Origin: Rebecca billardiae RCC1528
Taxonomy: Eukaryota > Haptophyta
Assembly (NCBI GenBank): GCA_965240325.2
Contig: OZ251235.1
Span: 186,001-250,000, forward strand
DNA length: 64,000 nt
Direction: 5' to 3'
This document shows positions 53,217 to 62,894 of the stretch, one piece after another. Both the position numbers and the translations under genes were made by a program. Each line of letters opens with the position of its first letter. Within the stretch, counting starts at the first letter, position 1. The notes under the pieces were generated by a model, which was not told the DNA's origin, ran no database searches, and was given only the letters and a program-made list of their open reading frames with translations.

Positions 53217-53556
53217 GCGACGCTCGAGCTCGGATGGCGATCGGGTTCCCGGACTCCGGAGACGTGTAAGTAAGTATCTGACACATCAGCATCGGGCTCC
53301 GGCTTCGGTCCACCCCCCCCCCCCCCAGTCCGGTCACTGGAGCGTTACATCTTGACACGGCATTCGGCGGGATCGCCGCGGCCTCTGGTGATTTACAATT
53401 TTAGCTTACTTAGACCACCCCAGGCCCTCGGGCTCGGGCCAGGCGGTCCCTTCAGACCCTTCCAGGACGAATTGTCTCTCTCTCTCTCTATATATATATA
53501 TAGTGATGGCGACCAGACTATGGAATCCAAAATGGAACGATATTGGATCATCAGCC
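53217..53556. other. 3' region of the AP2 gene, simple repeats
   Basis: Contains a run of about 15 C (53313-53327) and a (CT)n(TA)n tract at about 53475-53503. The rest is probably the 3' UTR and terminator region of the AP2 gene. No gene was seen. Confidence 0.5.
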
Positions 53557-56500
53557 ATAATGACCGCGTTCCGCGGTCCTTTTCTGCATAGAATCAACGC
53601 AGTTGGGGGCCCGCGGTGGCCGTGCAATCGCGGCTCTCCGCCGTAGTGGCAGTTCGCCAGTTGAAGTCGGTTCTGAGATGACTGAAGCTATATTAGTCCG
53701 ACCGTCGCCCTGCCTGCGCGACCGCGAGACTCATTCACACTTATTCACACAATCACAGCAGCGGACCTGAGACCGCACCCGGCACCGGTCGTCAAATCGG
53801 ACGTCCGTCTGACAACTAGCTGCCAAATGTCCAACTGGCTGATCAGCTCGGATCCGACCCGTCCGCGATCGTGTCATCGGCATCGGAATTACTACTAGTA
53901 GCTGCCAAACTGTGTCCAACTCTGGCTGATCAGCTCGGATCCGACCCGTCCGCGATCGTGCCGAGTGAGTCGTGCCGCGGAGCTCGGAGTACTGAAGGAG
54001 TCGGGTGTGACAGCAGGGTGCTTTAGCGCTGCGGCCCGTGCCAGCCAACGACCAGACGTACTCTGGCCACTTGACCCGTTGCACGGGTGAGTGACCGTAC
54101 GCCCTGCCTAGTGCCTACCGCGCGCGCCGCGCGACCGGCGACTCGGGGTGATGGAGAGCGGATGGCGACAGCAGCAGCAGTCCTCATGAAGACGATGAAA
54201 GTGGAGGCTTGGGTGCACGAGGTGGCAGGCGAAAGCGCGCCGACGAGACCGCATTTGACACACCTGAGCCGCACGCGCGTGCCGTCGCCGACCGGCGAGC
54301 GCTGCAAACGCGCAACCGTACCGCGCGCGCCACGACGGCGCGGCACTAGCTGATGCAGGCCGTACTGCCGGCACTGCTTCTGCGATCATGCGCCACGGTC
54401 GCAGCTGACTGCGTGAGCAGCAAGCGGGAGGCGGGTCCGGAGGCACGTGCAGGCGCCGTCCCGCATATCCGCCATCGCCCATCGTGCCGGGGCACGTCAC
54501 CTCCGACGATCCGGATGTGGCCCAGTCCGGACGTCACGCGATCCGGGAAGACGAGTACGATTCGCTCGTCGTAACGAACCGTTACACTAATGTCACGTCC
54601 AGCTGACGTCCAGATCGCACTTTACTTAAGGGAATCAGCTGGGCACGGTTTTTTTTGGCCTGATAGACCTCTCAATGCGATCTCAAAAACTCGAAACTCG
54701 GTCTCCGCCAGCCCTAAAAATCGCCCCCCGTCCCTTTTTTTCCGCCGCCCCCCGTCCCTTTTTTCTTGCTGATCAAAGATCTTTTTGAAACGTGGTTCGG
54801 GCCCGCTGGTGCGGGCTCCACGCTGCGCGCTCCGCCCTGCACCGCGGGCCATTATAATAATAATAACATATCGTCACCTCCAATAATAGGTTCAGACTCT
54901 ATTTTCTATGACTAAATACCCAATCCGGGAGATATTTTCGCATCATCATATGTACACAAGCGCGTGTCCCGGGAACGCTCCTGGACTGTGCTGAAATCTG
55001 AGTAGCTTAAGCCTAAGGGACGGGTAATTACAAAGTAAAAATCTATAGAGTCTGAAGCTATAGGGAGGTTGTCGGACGATGATGCCCGCCCCCCTATTTC
55101 TCGTTGAAGTCATGCATCAATCTGAATCGCCGGGGGTCGGAAGGGACTCTGCTGCATGGTCCGCTTGGTTGACTTCGGCAATCGGGGCCAAGACGTAACG
55201 GAGCTGGGGGGGGGGGGGGGGGGGGGGGGTGGACCGGAGCCGGAGCCATCGCCCATGTGCATGCACAGTGACAGCCAGACAGTGTCTCAGTCTGAGCAGA
55301 CTACTGCTAGACGGCACAGACAATCACGAGGCCCTTGCAGTATGACGGTATGTATACGTACATAGCAGCAGAAACGTTAGTATAGCACTTAGCAGTTCGG
55401 AATCATCGCGATTGTCTGATTGTAATCTAACCGCAGAATAGCTTATGGCCCGCGGTGCAGGGCGGAGCGCGCAGCGTGGAGCCCGCACTGCGGGCCCGAA
55501 CCACGTTTCAAAAAGATCTTTGATCAAGAAAAAAGGGACGGGGGCGCGATTTTTAGGGCTGGCGGAGACCGAGTTTCGAGTTTTTGAGATCGCATAGAGA
55601 GGTCTATTAGGCCGAAAAACACCGCGTCCAGCTGATTCCCTAAGTAAAGTGGACGTGACTTTAACGTAACGGTTCGTTACGAGCGAATCGTATTCGTCGT
55701 CCCGGATCGCGTGACGTCCGGACTGGGCCACATCCGGATCCTCGGAGGTGACGTGCCCCGGCACTCGATGGCGGATGCGGGACGGCAACCCCTGGCTTCG
55801 AGCGCGCCTGCACGTGCCTCCGGACCCGCCTCCCGCTTGCTGCTCACGCAGTCAGCTGCGACCGTGGCGCATGATCGCAGAAGCAGTGCCGGCAGTACGG
55901 CCTGCATCAGCTAGTGCCGCGCCGTCGTGGCGCGCGCGGTAGTTGCGCCGTTTGCAGCGCTCGCCGCTCGGCGACGGCACGCGCGTGCGGCTCAGGAGTG
56001 TCAAATGCGGTCTCGTCGGCGCGCTTTCGCCTGCCACCTCGTGCACCCAAGCCTCCACTTTCATCGTCTTCATGAGGACTGCTGCTGCTGTCGCCATCCG
56101 CTCTCCATCACCCCGAGTCGCGCGGCGCGCGCGGTAGGCAGGGCGTCTGGGCGTACGGTCACTCACCCGTGCAACGGGTCAAGTGGCCAGAGTACGTCTG
56201 GTCGTTGGCTGGCACGGGCCGCAGCGCTAAAGCACCCTGCTGTCACACCCGACTCCTTCAGTACTCCGAGCTCCGCGGCACGACTCACTCGGCACGATCG
56301 CGGACGGGTCGGATCCGAGCTGATCAGCCAGAGTTGGACACAGTTTGGCAGCTACTAGTAGTAATAGTTGTCAGACGGACGTCCGATGCCGATGGCACGA
56401 TCGCGGACGGGTCGGATCCGAGCTGATCAGCCAGTTGGACATTTGGCAGCTAGTTGATGTCAGACGGACGTCCGATTTGACGACCGGTGCCGGGTGCGGT

Positions 56501-56720
56501 CTCAGGTCCGCTGCTGTGATTGTGTGAAGTGTGAATGAGTCTCGCGGGACCTCGCGCAGGCAGGGCGACGGTCGGACTAATAGCTTCAGTCATCTCAGAA
56601 CCGACTTCAACTGGCGAACTGCCACTACGGCGGAGAGCAGCGATTCGGCACGGCCACCGCGGGCCCCTAACTGACTGCGTTGATTCTATGCAGAAAAGGA
56701 CCGCGGAACGCGGTCATTAT
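53557..56720. mobile_element. 3.2-kb long-inverted-repeat element
   Basis: Two arms of about 1.3 kb (53557-54852 and 55445-56720) are inverted copies with small indels, around a 590-bp AT-richer loop. The ends are ATAATGACCGCGTTCCGCGG and its complement. Within the arms GGATCCGACCCGTCCGCGAT and related words recur as sub-repeats, and the number of these differs between arms. No protein was recognised in any frame, and no target duplication could be defined because the right end runs into a (TA)n tract. Probably a non-autonomous foldback transposon; a segmental inverted duplication is the alternative. Confidence 0.75.
55206..55229 (+). repeat. 24-nt poly(G) run
   Basis: Uninterrupted run of about 24 G in the loop of the 3.2-kb inverted-repeat element. 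It is the second long G homopolymer in the window, after the one at 29499. Confidence 0.85.
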
Positions 56721-57048
56721 ATATATATATATATATATGTGTATGTATTATATAACGACTGATGACAGCAGTTCTAACTTATTATTGATTACATAATTAA
56801 CTTGAACTGAGTCGCGTATATATATAACTATATATATAGTAATAACTGACGCGATCATTCTCTGACTGAGCAGTGAGCATGAGTGAGTGAGACTCTGTCT
56901 CTGAGTCTGATGACTGAGGTCACTGACGAGGCTGAGCCACTGCTATACGCTCAAGTTAAACTCACTTAAAGCGCGCCTTATTTATACGGACGGCGGAGAC
57001 TGGCTGCTAAGACGGAGAGTGAGAGAGAGAGCTGAGAGAGAGAGACGG

Positions 57049-57083
<35 letters not shown>

Positions 57084-57270
57084 TCGACTATATACGGTGT
57101 CTATACGCTGTACGCATCCGCGACTCGTCCGAATCAGGCGGCCGTCAGGCGGCGAGTCACGCATCCGATCACGATTCACGTACGCATCGTGTGACGATCA
57201 CGCGTCGCGGAGCGGTAAGAGTCACCGAGCTGGCCTGGCGGCCCGGGCGGGGTGCAGTCTGCACCAGGTA
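56721..57270. other. AT-rich intergenic with GA microsatellite
   Basis: (TA)n tracts near 56721-56740 and 56815-56842 and a GAGA-rich microsatellite at about 57018-57081. No gene was recognised. The stretch separates the inverted-repeat element from the 3' end of the STI1-domain gene on the minus strand. Confidence 0.6.
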
Positions 57271-58155
57271 TCAGTCCAGCTCAAAGAGCATCTCATCACT
57301 GAGAACCTTTGCTCGCACCTCCGCACCTGTGCGCGCATCGCGAGCCACGTGCGTGGCAGCATCCGCCGGGCCGTCGTCACCTTTGGCTCCCGTCGTCGAG
57401 GCGACGTGCTCACCGCTCTTGTCCGACTCGGGCGCCCCCTGTGCCGAAGGTGCAGGCGGCGCTGGTGCGGCGGCGGCCTGTTGAGCCGCGAGGCGTGCCT
57501 GCTCGCGCATCTGGCGCATCCGCTCGCCCGACTGCTGCTCGAGCAGCTCGACGAGCCGGCGCTGTGCACGCATCACCGCGCTGTCCAGTGCCAGCCCGTG
57601 CGAGCGCGCGGTCGCGATCGCCGCCTCGAGGCGTGCTGTGTCGCCGCCGTGCTCGGTGGCGGCGACGAGCTCAGCGCGAGCCTGAGCGGCCGCGAGGTCC
57701 TCGCGCTTGGCAGCCTCCCGCTCTGCTTCCGCGAGCCTGTCCGCGTACCGTGCGCGGAGAGCCCTCAGCTCTGTGGTCAGCTCGCTGTTGGTCGGTGCCG
57801 AGCGCAAGCCAGCGTCGCACGCGCTCACGGCGCGCGCCCATGCGCCGTCCTTGCCGGCCTCGAGCGCCTGGTCGCGAGCACGCGCCATCTCACGCGCCAC
57901 CTTCCCTCGCTCCTCAGCCGCGCGCTTTGCGGCGCGCTCCTCCTCGGTCTCGGCCTCGCTCATCGCGCCCTGCAGCGCGCCCATCATTCGCGCGAGCTCC
58001 TCGTCCTCGGCGAGGAGGCGCTTGTACTGCGACGGGTCGTCCTTGAGCGTGGCGAGCGCCGCGGCCATCTTCGGATGGGACATGAGCGAGACGACTCCCT
58101 CGTCGCCCAGCAGGGAGTCCGCCACCGACGGGTTGAGCATCTGCGCCGACGACAT
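57271..58155 (-). CDS. STI1-domain (chaperone-cofactor-like) protein
   Basis: 294 aa, first in-frame ATG at 58155 (the frame is open further upstream without ATG). Residues about 8-65 resemble the STI1/DP helical repeat of Hop, Hip and ubiquilin proteins: NPSVADSLLGDEGVVSLM, HPKMAAALATLKDDPSQYK, and LARMMGALQGAM. A long Ala/Glu/Arg-rich helical or coiled-coil region follows (about 70-215), with one TPR-like stretch (WARAVSACDAGLRSAPTNSE). The C-terminus is polar and probably disordered, ending in VLSDEMLFELD, an acidic tail. A cytosolic co-chaperone or client-binding role is plausible; no full TPR clamp for the EEVD tails of Hsp70/90 was identified. It is transcribed divergently from the GAF protein, 147 bp away. 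Confidence 0.6.
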   Translation of the reverse strand: MSSAQMLNPSVADSLLGDEGVVSLMSHPKMAAALATLKDDPSQYKRLLAEDEELARMMGALQGAMSEAETEEERAAKRAAEERGKVAREMARARDQALEAGKDGAWARAVSACDAGLRSAPTNSELTTELRALRARYADRLAEAEREAAKREDLAAAQARAELVAATEHGGDTARLEAAIATARSHGLALDSAVMRAQRRLVELLEQQSGERMRQMREQARLAAQQAAAAPAPPAPSAQGAPESDKSGEHVASTTGAKGDDGPADAATHVARDARTGAEVRAKVLSDEMLFELD

Positions 58156-58302
58156 GCTGCGTTGCCCGCCTGCGCACCCGTTGCGCAACCGTCACTCGTA
58201 AGCGCAGGTGGCGGTCCGCCTGGAAAGTGAAACCGTTCACGTCCCCTCCAGTGCTTCCTGGAGAATGGATCACAGCCTCTGGGAAAAAGGAGGGGGGACA
58301 CA
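58156..58302. promoter_or_regulatory. short divergent promoter region, STI1 protein / GAF protein
   Basis: Only 147 bp separate the two divergent start codons, so the core promoters must overlap or lie within the 5' ends. No specific element was recognised. Co-expression of the two genes is possible but is only inference. Confidence 0.4.
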
Positions 58303-61300
58303 ATGGGGAACCGCCAAGCGGTGGCGCGCCGCGCCGCCGCAGGCGGTAGCGACACAGAAGGGCAAGATCCACCGGCGCCGGCGTCGTCTGAGCGCGCTCC
58401 GCACGACGCGGCTGACCGCCCGAGCGGGGCCGAGCCTGGGGACGACGAGGACGCCGACCGCGTCGAGGCGTTCATTGCGCCGATAGACATCCCGGACCCG
58501 CGCACAAAGATCACCGCGGTCGCGAGGATGCTGCACCTGAGGCGAGTCACGTCGGGGAATAGGAGCAACTCGAACACGAGTCTCAAGACGCCGGAGATCC
58601 GGACGCCCGACGTGGGGATGACCCCCGAGCTGCCGCGCAGCATCGGGCAGCTCATGGACGTGACCGACGACGAGCTGCCCGACGCGATCCGCGCGAGCGT
58701 GGAGGAGGCGATCAGGCAGCGCATCAAGGAGGAGGAGGAGAAGGAGCAGGATGGGCTCTCTCGCTCGAACTCCGGCTTCCACTCCGCGCGCGCCCTGCTC
58801 ACCGGCGCCGACGGGCTCGCGCTCGCCGACCCTCCGAAGAACATCTTTGGGCCGGGCCACGCGCTCTCGCCCGAGGTGTACGGGGAGTTCCACAAGACGC
58901 AGAAGACGGACGGGTACATGCTGGCGTACAACTCGCTCGAGGCGGACGAGCGCATGTCGTGCTTCGAGACGCTCGTCTACTTCCAGTCCAAGATCGGCTA
59001 CCTCATCCGGCAGTGCAACCACCTGTGCACGGTCGAGCGCATCACCGAGCTGTTTGAGGGCATCGCGCTCGTCACCGCGACGGTGCTCGAGGCGTCGCAC
59101 TGCTGCATCTACGAGTACGACGAGTCGACGCGCAAGATGATCGTGGTGTTCGACAACGAGGCGGGCTCGCTCAACAACGGGCTGGTGCTGCCCAGCCTCG
59201 GCACCTTCGCCGGCGTCGCGCTGCGGCAGCGGACGGCCGTCTTCTCGAACCGCGGCGGCAACGGCGACGCGCGCTTCGCCTCGTGGCAGTACAAGCAGAT
59301 GTGCAAGAACCGGCGCGTGAAGCCCGGCGCGAAGGAGACGGGCGTGCAGACGCAGAACGCGATCGCCGTGCCGCTCTACACCTTCGGCGCGTCGACGCCC
59401 ACCCACGTGATCGAGGCGAGCAACCGCTCCGACGGGCCGTGGGACGCGTCGCACGTGTTCATCCTCAACACGCTCGCCGAGTACGCGGGGCCTGCGTTTG
59501 CGGGCGTGTGGCGCCGGATGGCGGACCACTCGCTCAAGGCGCTGCCGCAGCTGCTGAACACGTACCCGTCCGCGCACGCGCTCACGGTGGGCGTGCGCGA
59601 CTTCCTGTGCGACCTCTTCAACTGCGAGGACTGCGAGGTGTACTACCGCACGGGCTGGTGCGCCGCGCCGCGCGGCGCGGGGGCGCCGGGCGCGCGCGCG
59701 CGCGGGCCGCGGTCGGTGCCTGACGCGATGCGCGCGGGGCCCGCGCGCGCGCCGCCCTCGCGCGCGGCGGGCGGCGCAGGCAAGGCTGGATGGACGACGT
59801 GAGCGTCACCTCGAGGCGCAAGGTGAGCAAGGACTCGCTGTGGCGCTGGATCAACCGGCAGCACTCGGAGCGCACCAGGCAGGAGCCGCACGGCACCCTC
59901 CAGCACGGCTCACTCGCCAAGCGCGACGCGGCGGGGCTCAAGCGCACCGACTCGCGCCCGACGATCGGCGAGATCCAGAACGACCTGTCCGTGAAGGACT
60001 ACGCCATGTCCTTCTTGCCGGACAAGGACAAGTCCCTCGCGCACATGCTCGCCGGCCGCTCGCGCGACGAGGGCAAGCCGCTCACGGTCCGCGTCGACCC
60101 GCCCGCCGACAAGCACCCGAGCTTCAGCGCGCAGCACGACCACGCAGAGGAGATGCCGAGCAAGCCGACCTCGCTGCTCGTCGCGACGCTGTTCGGCCTG
60201 CCCATCCCGGCGGAGCGCGAGCGGCAGCGCGCGGACGCGAAGCCCGAGCTCTTCGCCGTGCTCCAGCTGCGCAACAGGCGGTGGTCGAGCGCGAGCAAGG
60301 GTGCGCCGTCCACGTTTGGGCCTCTGGACGTGGCGTTGTTCCAGAGGCTGGCGGTGCTGCTCGGCTCGACGCTGCGGCAGGGGCTGGTGGCCGAGCGCTC
60401 GCGCTTCCTCGCGGTGTGCACCGCGGCCGCGGAGGCGCGCACCGCCGCGGTCACCTCGCTCTCGCAGGCCACGGCCGCGCACATGCCGCTGCCCGACCTC
60501 TTTGCCTTTGTGACCGCGCAGGCGGTGCGGCTGATGCGGTGCGAGCGCGCCACCATGTGGCTGGTGGACCGCGAGCGCCAGGTGATGTACTCCTTCGAGC
60601 CGCCCAAGGAGGAGAAGGGCGCCGCCGCTCGGGCGCTCGGCGCCAAGCTGCGCCAGGCCGCGGGCATCAAGGACGAGCCCACGGTGACCGAGATGCCGCT
60701 GTCCGCGACCAGCCTGGCGGGCGCGTGCATCGAGTCCGGCAGGATCATCAGCCTCGCAGACGCGTACGCCGATGACCGCTTCAACAGGGTGCGTGGAACG
60801 CGGCGCGCCGCGGTGCGCGCGCCGAGGCGCGTGGCGCGCGCGCGCGCTCACGCGCGCCGCCCGCGCGCGGCCGCGCGCGCGCGCGCGCCCGAGCAGAAGC
60901 TCGACCAGCTCAACGCGAGGGGCCGCACGCGCTCGCTGATGTGCGTGCCCATCCACGACAAGAAGTTCCAGCAGACGCAGGGCTGCCTGCAGTGCGTGAA
61001 CAAGATGGACCGGTACGGCGAGTTCAAGGGCTCGACGTTCACCGAGCTGGACAAGGAGCTCGCCATCTCGTGCGCCAACCTGGTCGCGGTCGCCATCGTC
61101 TCGTCGCGCGCGCGCACCACGAAGGACCGGATGCGGGACACGGCGATCAGGACGTCCGCAGCAGCCTCGGCCAGCCGCGAGCCGGGCGCGCCGTCGCCGC
61201 TGGCGCCGCCGCCCGTCGTGCACGCGCAGTCCTCCGCCGCCATCGTCCCGCCGTCCACGCGGCCGGCGGACGCGCCGGGCACCCTCCGCCAAGGCGCGGC

Positions 61301-61460
61301 GGCCGTCGCAGAGGCCGGGCGCGAGACGCGCGTGAGCGGCTCGTTGCCGCAGTCGCCCGCCCAGGCTCGGCAGAGCCGGAGCTCCCGCGGCGAGCCGAAC
61401 CGGCAAACGCACGATTCGGCCCTTGCGTCGAGGTTACAACTCAGTGGCGGGGGGCGATGA
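58303..61460 (+). CDS. triple-GAF protein, probably N-myristoylated
   Basis: Three exons: 58303-59657, 59780-60788, 60897-61460 (975 aa). Donors GTGCGC and GTGCGT, acceptors CAG, phases consistent. The N-terminus MGNRQAVARR suits Gly2 myristoylation and a basic membrane patch. Residues 1-230 are mostly polar, with a Glu-rich helix. GAF 1 is at about 245-405 (ITELFEGIALVTATVLEAS, CCIYEYDESTRKM, NAIAVPLY). A degenerate GAF 2 spans about 420-655 (FLCDLFNCEDCEVYYRTGW, then LFAVLQLRNRRW). GAF 3 is at about 672-859 (CERATMWLVDRERQVMYSF, SLAGACIESGRI, SLMCVPIHD, GCLQCVNKMDRYGEF), close to the NKFDE-containing GAFs of phosphodiesterases and cyclases. The tail is disordered. No catalytic domain follows, so it may be a cyclic nucleotide- or ligand-binding regulator. 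Confidence 0.78.
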
Positions 61461-61908
61461 TGAAGGTCGCAGCGCAGCCGCATATGGTACGCTCTGTACG
61501 CGTCCGCCGTCACGCCGTGCATGTATGGTAAGGATGTCGTGATGAAACTAGGCCGCCATTCGTTCTCGCATATTACGACTCGGACACTGCTCACGGTCAC
61601 CTCAGCTCCGCGCTATCACCTGACCGACTCCGACTCCGAGTACGAGATCTTAGTACTGGCGGACCAGCCCAGCGACTCAGTGCGCCACGCTGGGAAGTCC
61701 GGGGCCGCCCTCATTGTCAGTGTCCGGTTACGCCCTGTCCACCGCGAAGACGGTTGGCCGCCGGCTGGACCAGCGACCAAGCAAACGGGACTTGGTCCGC
61801 GCGGCGCCGCGCGCGTGCTCTGTCACGGGGCGCGATCTGGCTCACCGGCGCGCGCGCGCTCTCGTTCACAGGTGGTACCGTACGCACATCGTCACGCCCC
61901 CAGCTGCC
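61461..61908. other. intergenic upstream of SUMO
   Basis: About 450 bp without a recognisable gene. The frame leading into SUMO is open from 61714 but has no better start than the ATG at 61909. The region should include the 3' UTR of the GAF gene and the SUMO promoter. Confidence 0.5.
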
Positions 61909-62334
61909 ATGACGAACGCCGACACCGCCTCGAACACGAACCAGGACGTGAAGCCCGACGTGAAGCCGGATGGCGAGGCGAGCATTCAGCTCAAGGTCAA
62001 GTCGCAGGACGGCAACAACGAGACAGCATTCAAGGTGAAGGTATCCACGGACCTAAAGAAGCTCATGGACGCATACTGCAAGCGCCAGGTGAGTGCGACC
62101 GCCATGCTCGCCTGCGTCGCGCCGCGCCCCGTGGGCGCGCAGCTGCCACTCATTGGCTGCGCACAACGACTGGGCGCGTCCGCCGCACGCGCGACGCAGG
62201 GCATGACTCGCGACGCTGTCCGCTTCATTTTTGATGGTGAGCGGATCAGCGATGGCGACACTCCAAAGAGCCTGCAGATGGAGGACGATGACGTCATCGA
62301 CGCCGTGCTTCAGCAGGTTGGCGGCACCCGCTAG
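61909..62334 (+). CDS. SUMO: SUMO (small ubiquitin-like modifier)
   Basis: Two exons, 61909-62088 and 62200-62334 (104 aa); the donor is GTGAGT and the acceptor CAG, phase 0. Splicing restores YCKRQGMTRDAVRFIFDG, the conserved core of SUMO proteins. The N-terminal 30 residues are polar and contain two VKPD motifs, suggesting possible sumoylation sites for chain formation. The beta-grasp core follows (SIQLKVKSQDGNNETAFKVK). The C-terminus reads EDDDVIDAVLQQVGGTR: the di-Gly is followed by Thr-Arg, which a SENP/Ulp-type protease must remove. SUMO is conjugated to lysines of nuclear and other proteins by E1 (SAE), E2 (UBC9) and E3 enzymes. Length and motif order are typical. Confidence 0.95.
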   Translation: MTNADTASNTNQDVKPDVKPDGEASIQLKVKSQDGNNETAFKVKVSTDLKKLMDAYCKRQVSATAMLACVAPRPVGAQLPLIGCAQRLGASAARATQGMTRDAVRFIFDGERISDGDTPKSLQMEDDDVIDAVLQQVGGTR

Positions 62335-62751
62335 CCGTTCAGTCGGAGCCTCGCTCAGTCCCGGAACGGTTTGGGACAGAGGTCGTATTGCGCAGGCTCT
62401 GCCGCGCACCGCACACAGTAGACGACGCCATTGGTCATCGTCCTACTGTATTTCAGATCTGCTGAACACGTAACTTAGTATAGCTGAGCAGCGCGCTGGC
62501 TACTGACTTATTCAGGGGCTTGGCAGCCGCTCAGCAGACAGCATTTAGGACTCATTACTCACATTAGTCCGACTCAGACTGTCACTCAGAGTCAGTGCTC
62601 ACCGATCCGCGATCCGGCCTCCGGGCATAAGAGAGAGACGACGCGACAGAGAGAGACGATCGAGAGATCGAGAGAGAGAGAGAGAGAGATCATCGAGCAG
62701 AGATCGAGAGATCGAGAGATCGCCGAGATCGGGAGAGAGAGCCTGCTGAGC

Positions 62752-62787
<36 letters not shown>

Positions 62788-62894
62788 AATAAATATCATA
62801 TTGCGCCTGCTGATGCGCCTTATGGCAATCAGCTGCCGCAGCGTAGCAGCGCTCATCCATCATCGAGCTTCGTCGTCGCGCCGACTATACGTCG
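62335..62894. other. convergent intergenic with GA repeats
   Basis: 560 bp between the SUMO stop (+) and the ABC transporter stop (-). A GAGA-rich microsatellite with GATCGAGA words spans about 62626-62784. No gene was recognised. Confidence 0.6.

Noticed and set aside
62599-62856. Ser/Leu-repeat ORF at the GA microsatellite
   Set aside because: It is a translation of (GA)n; simple repeat only.
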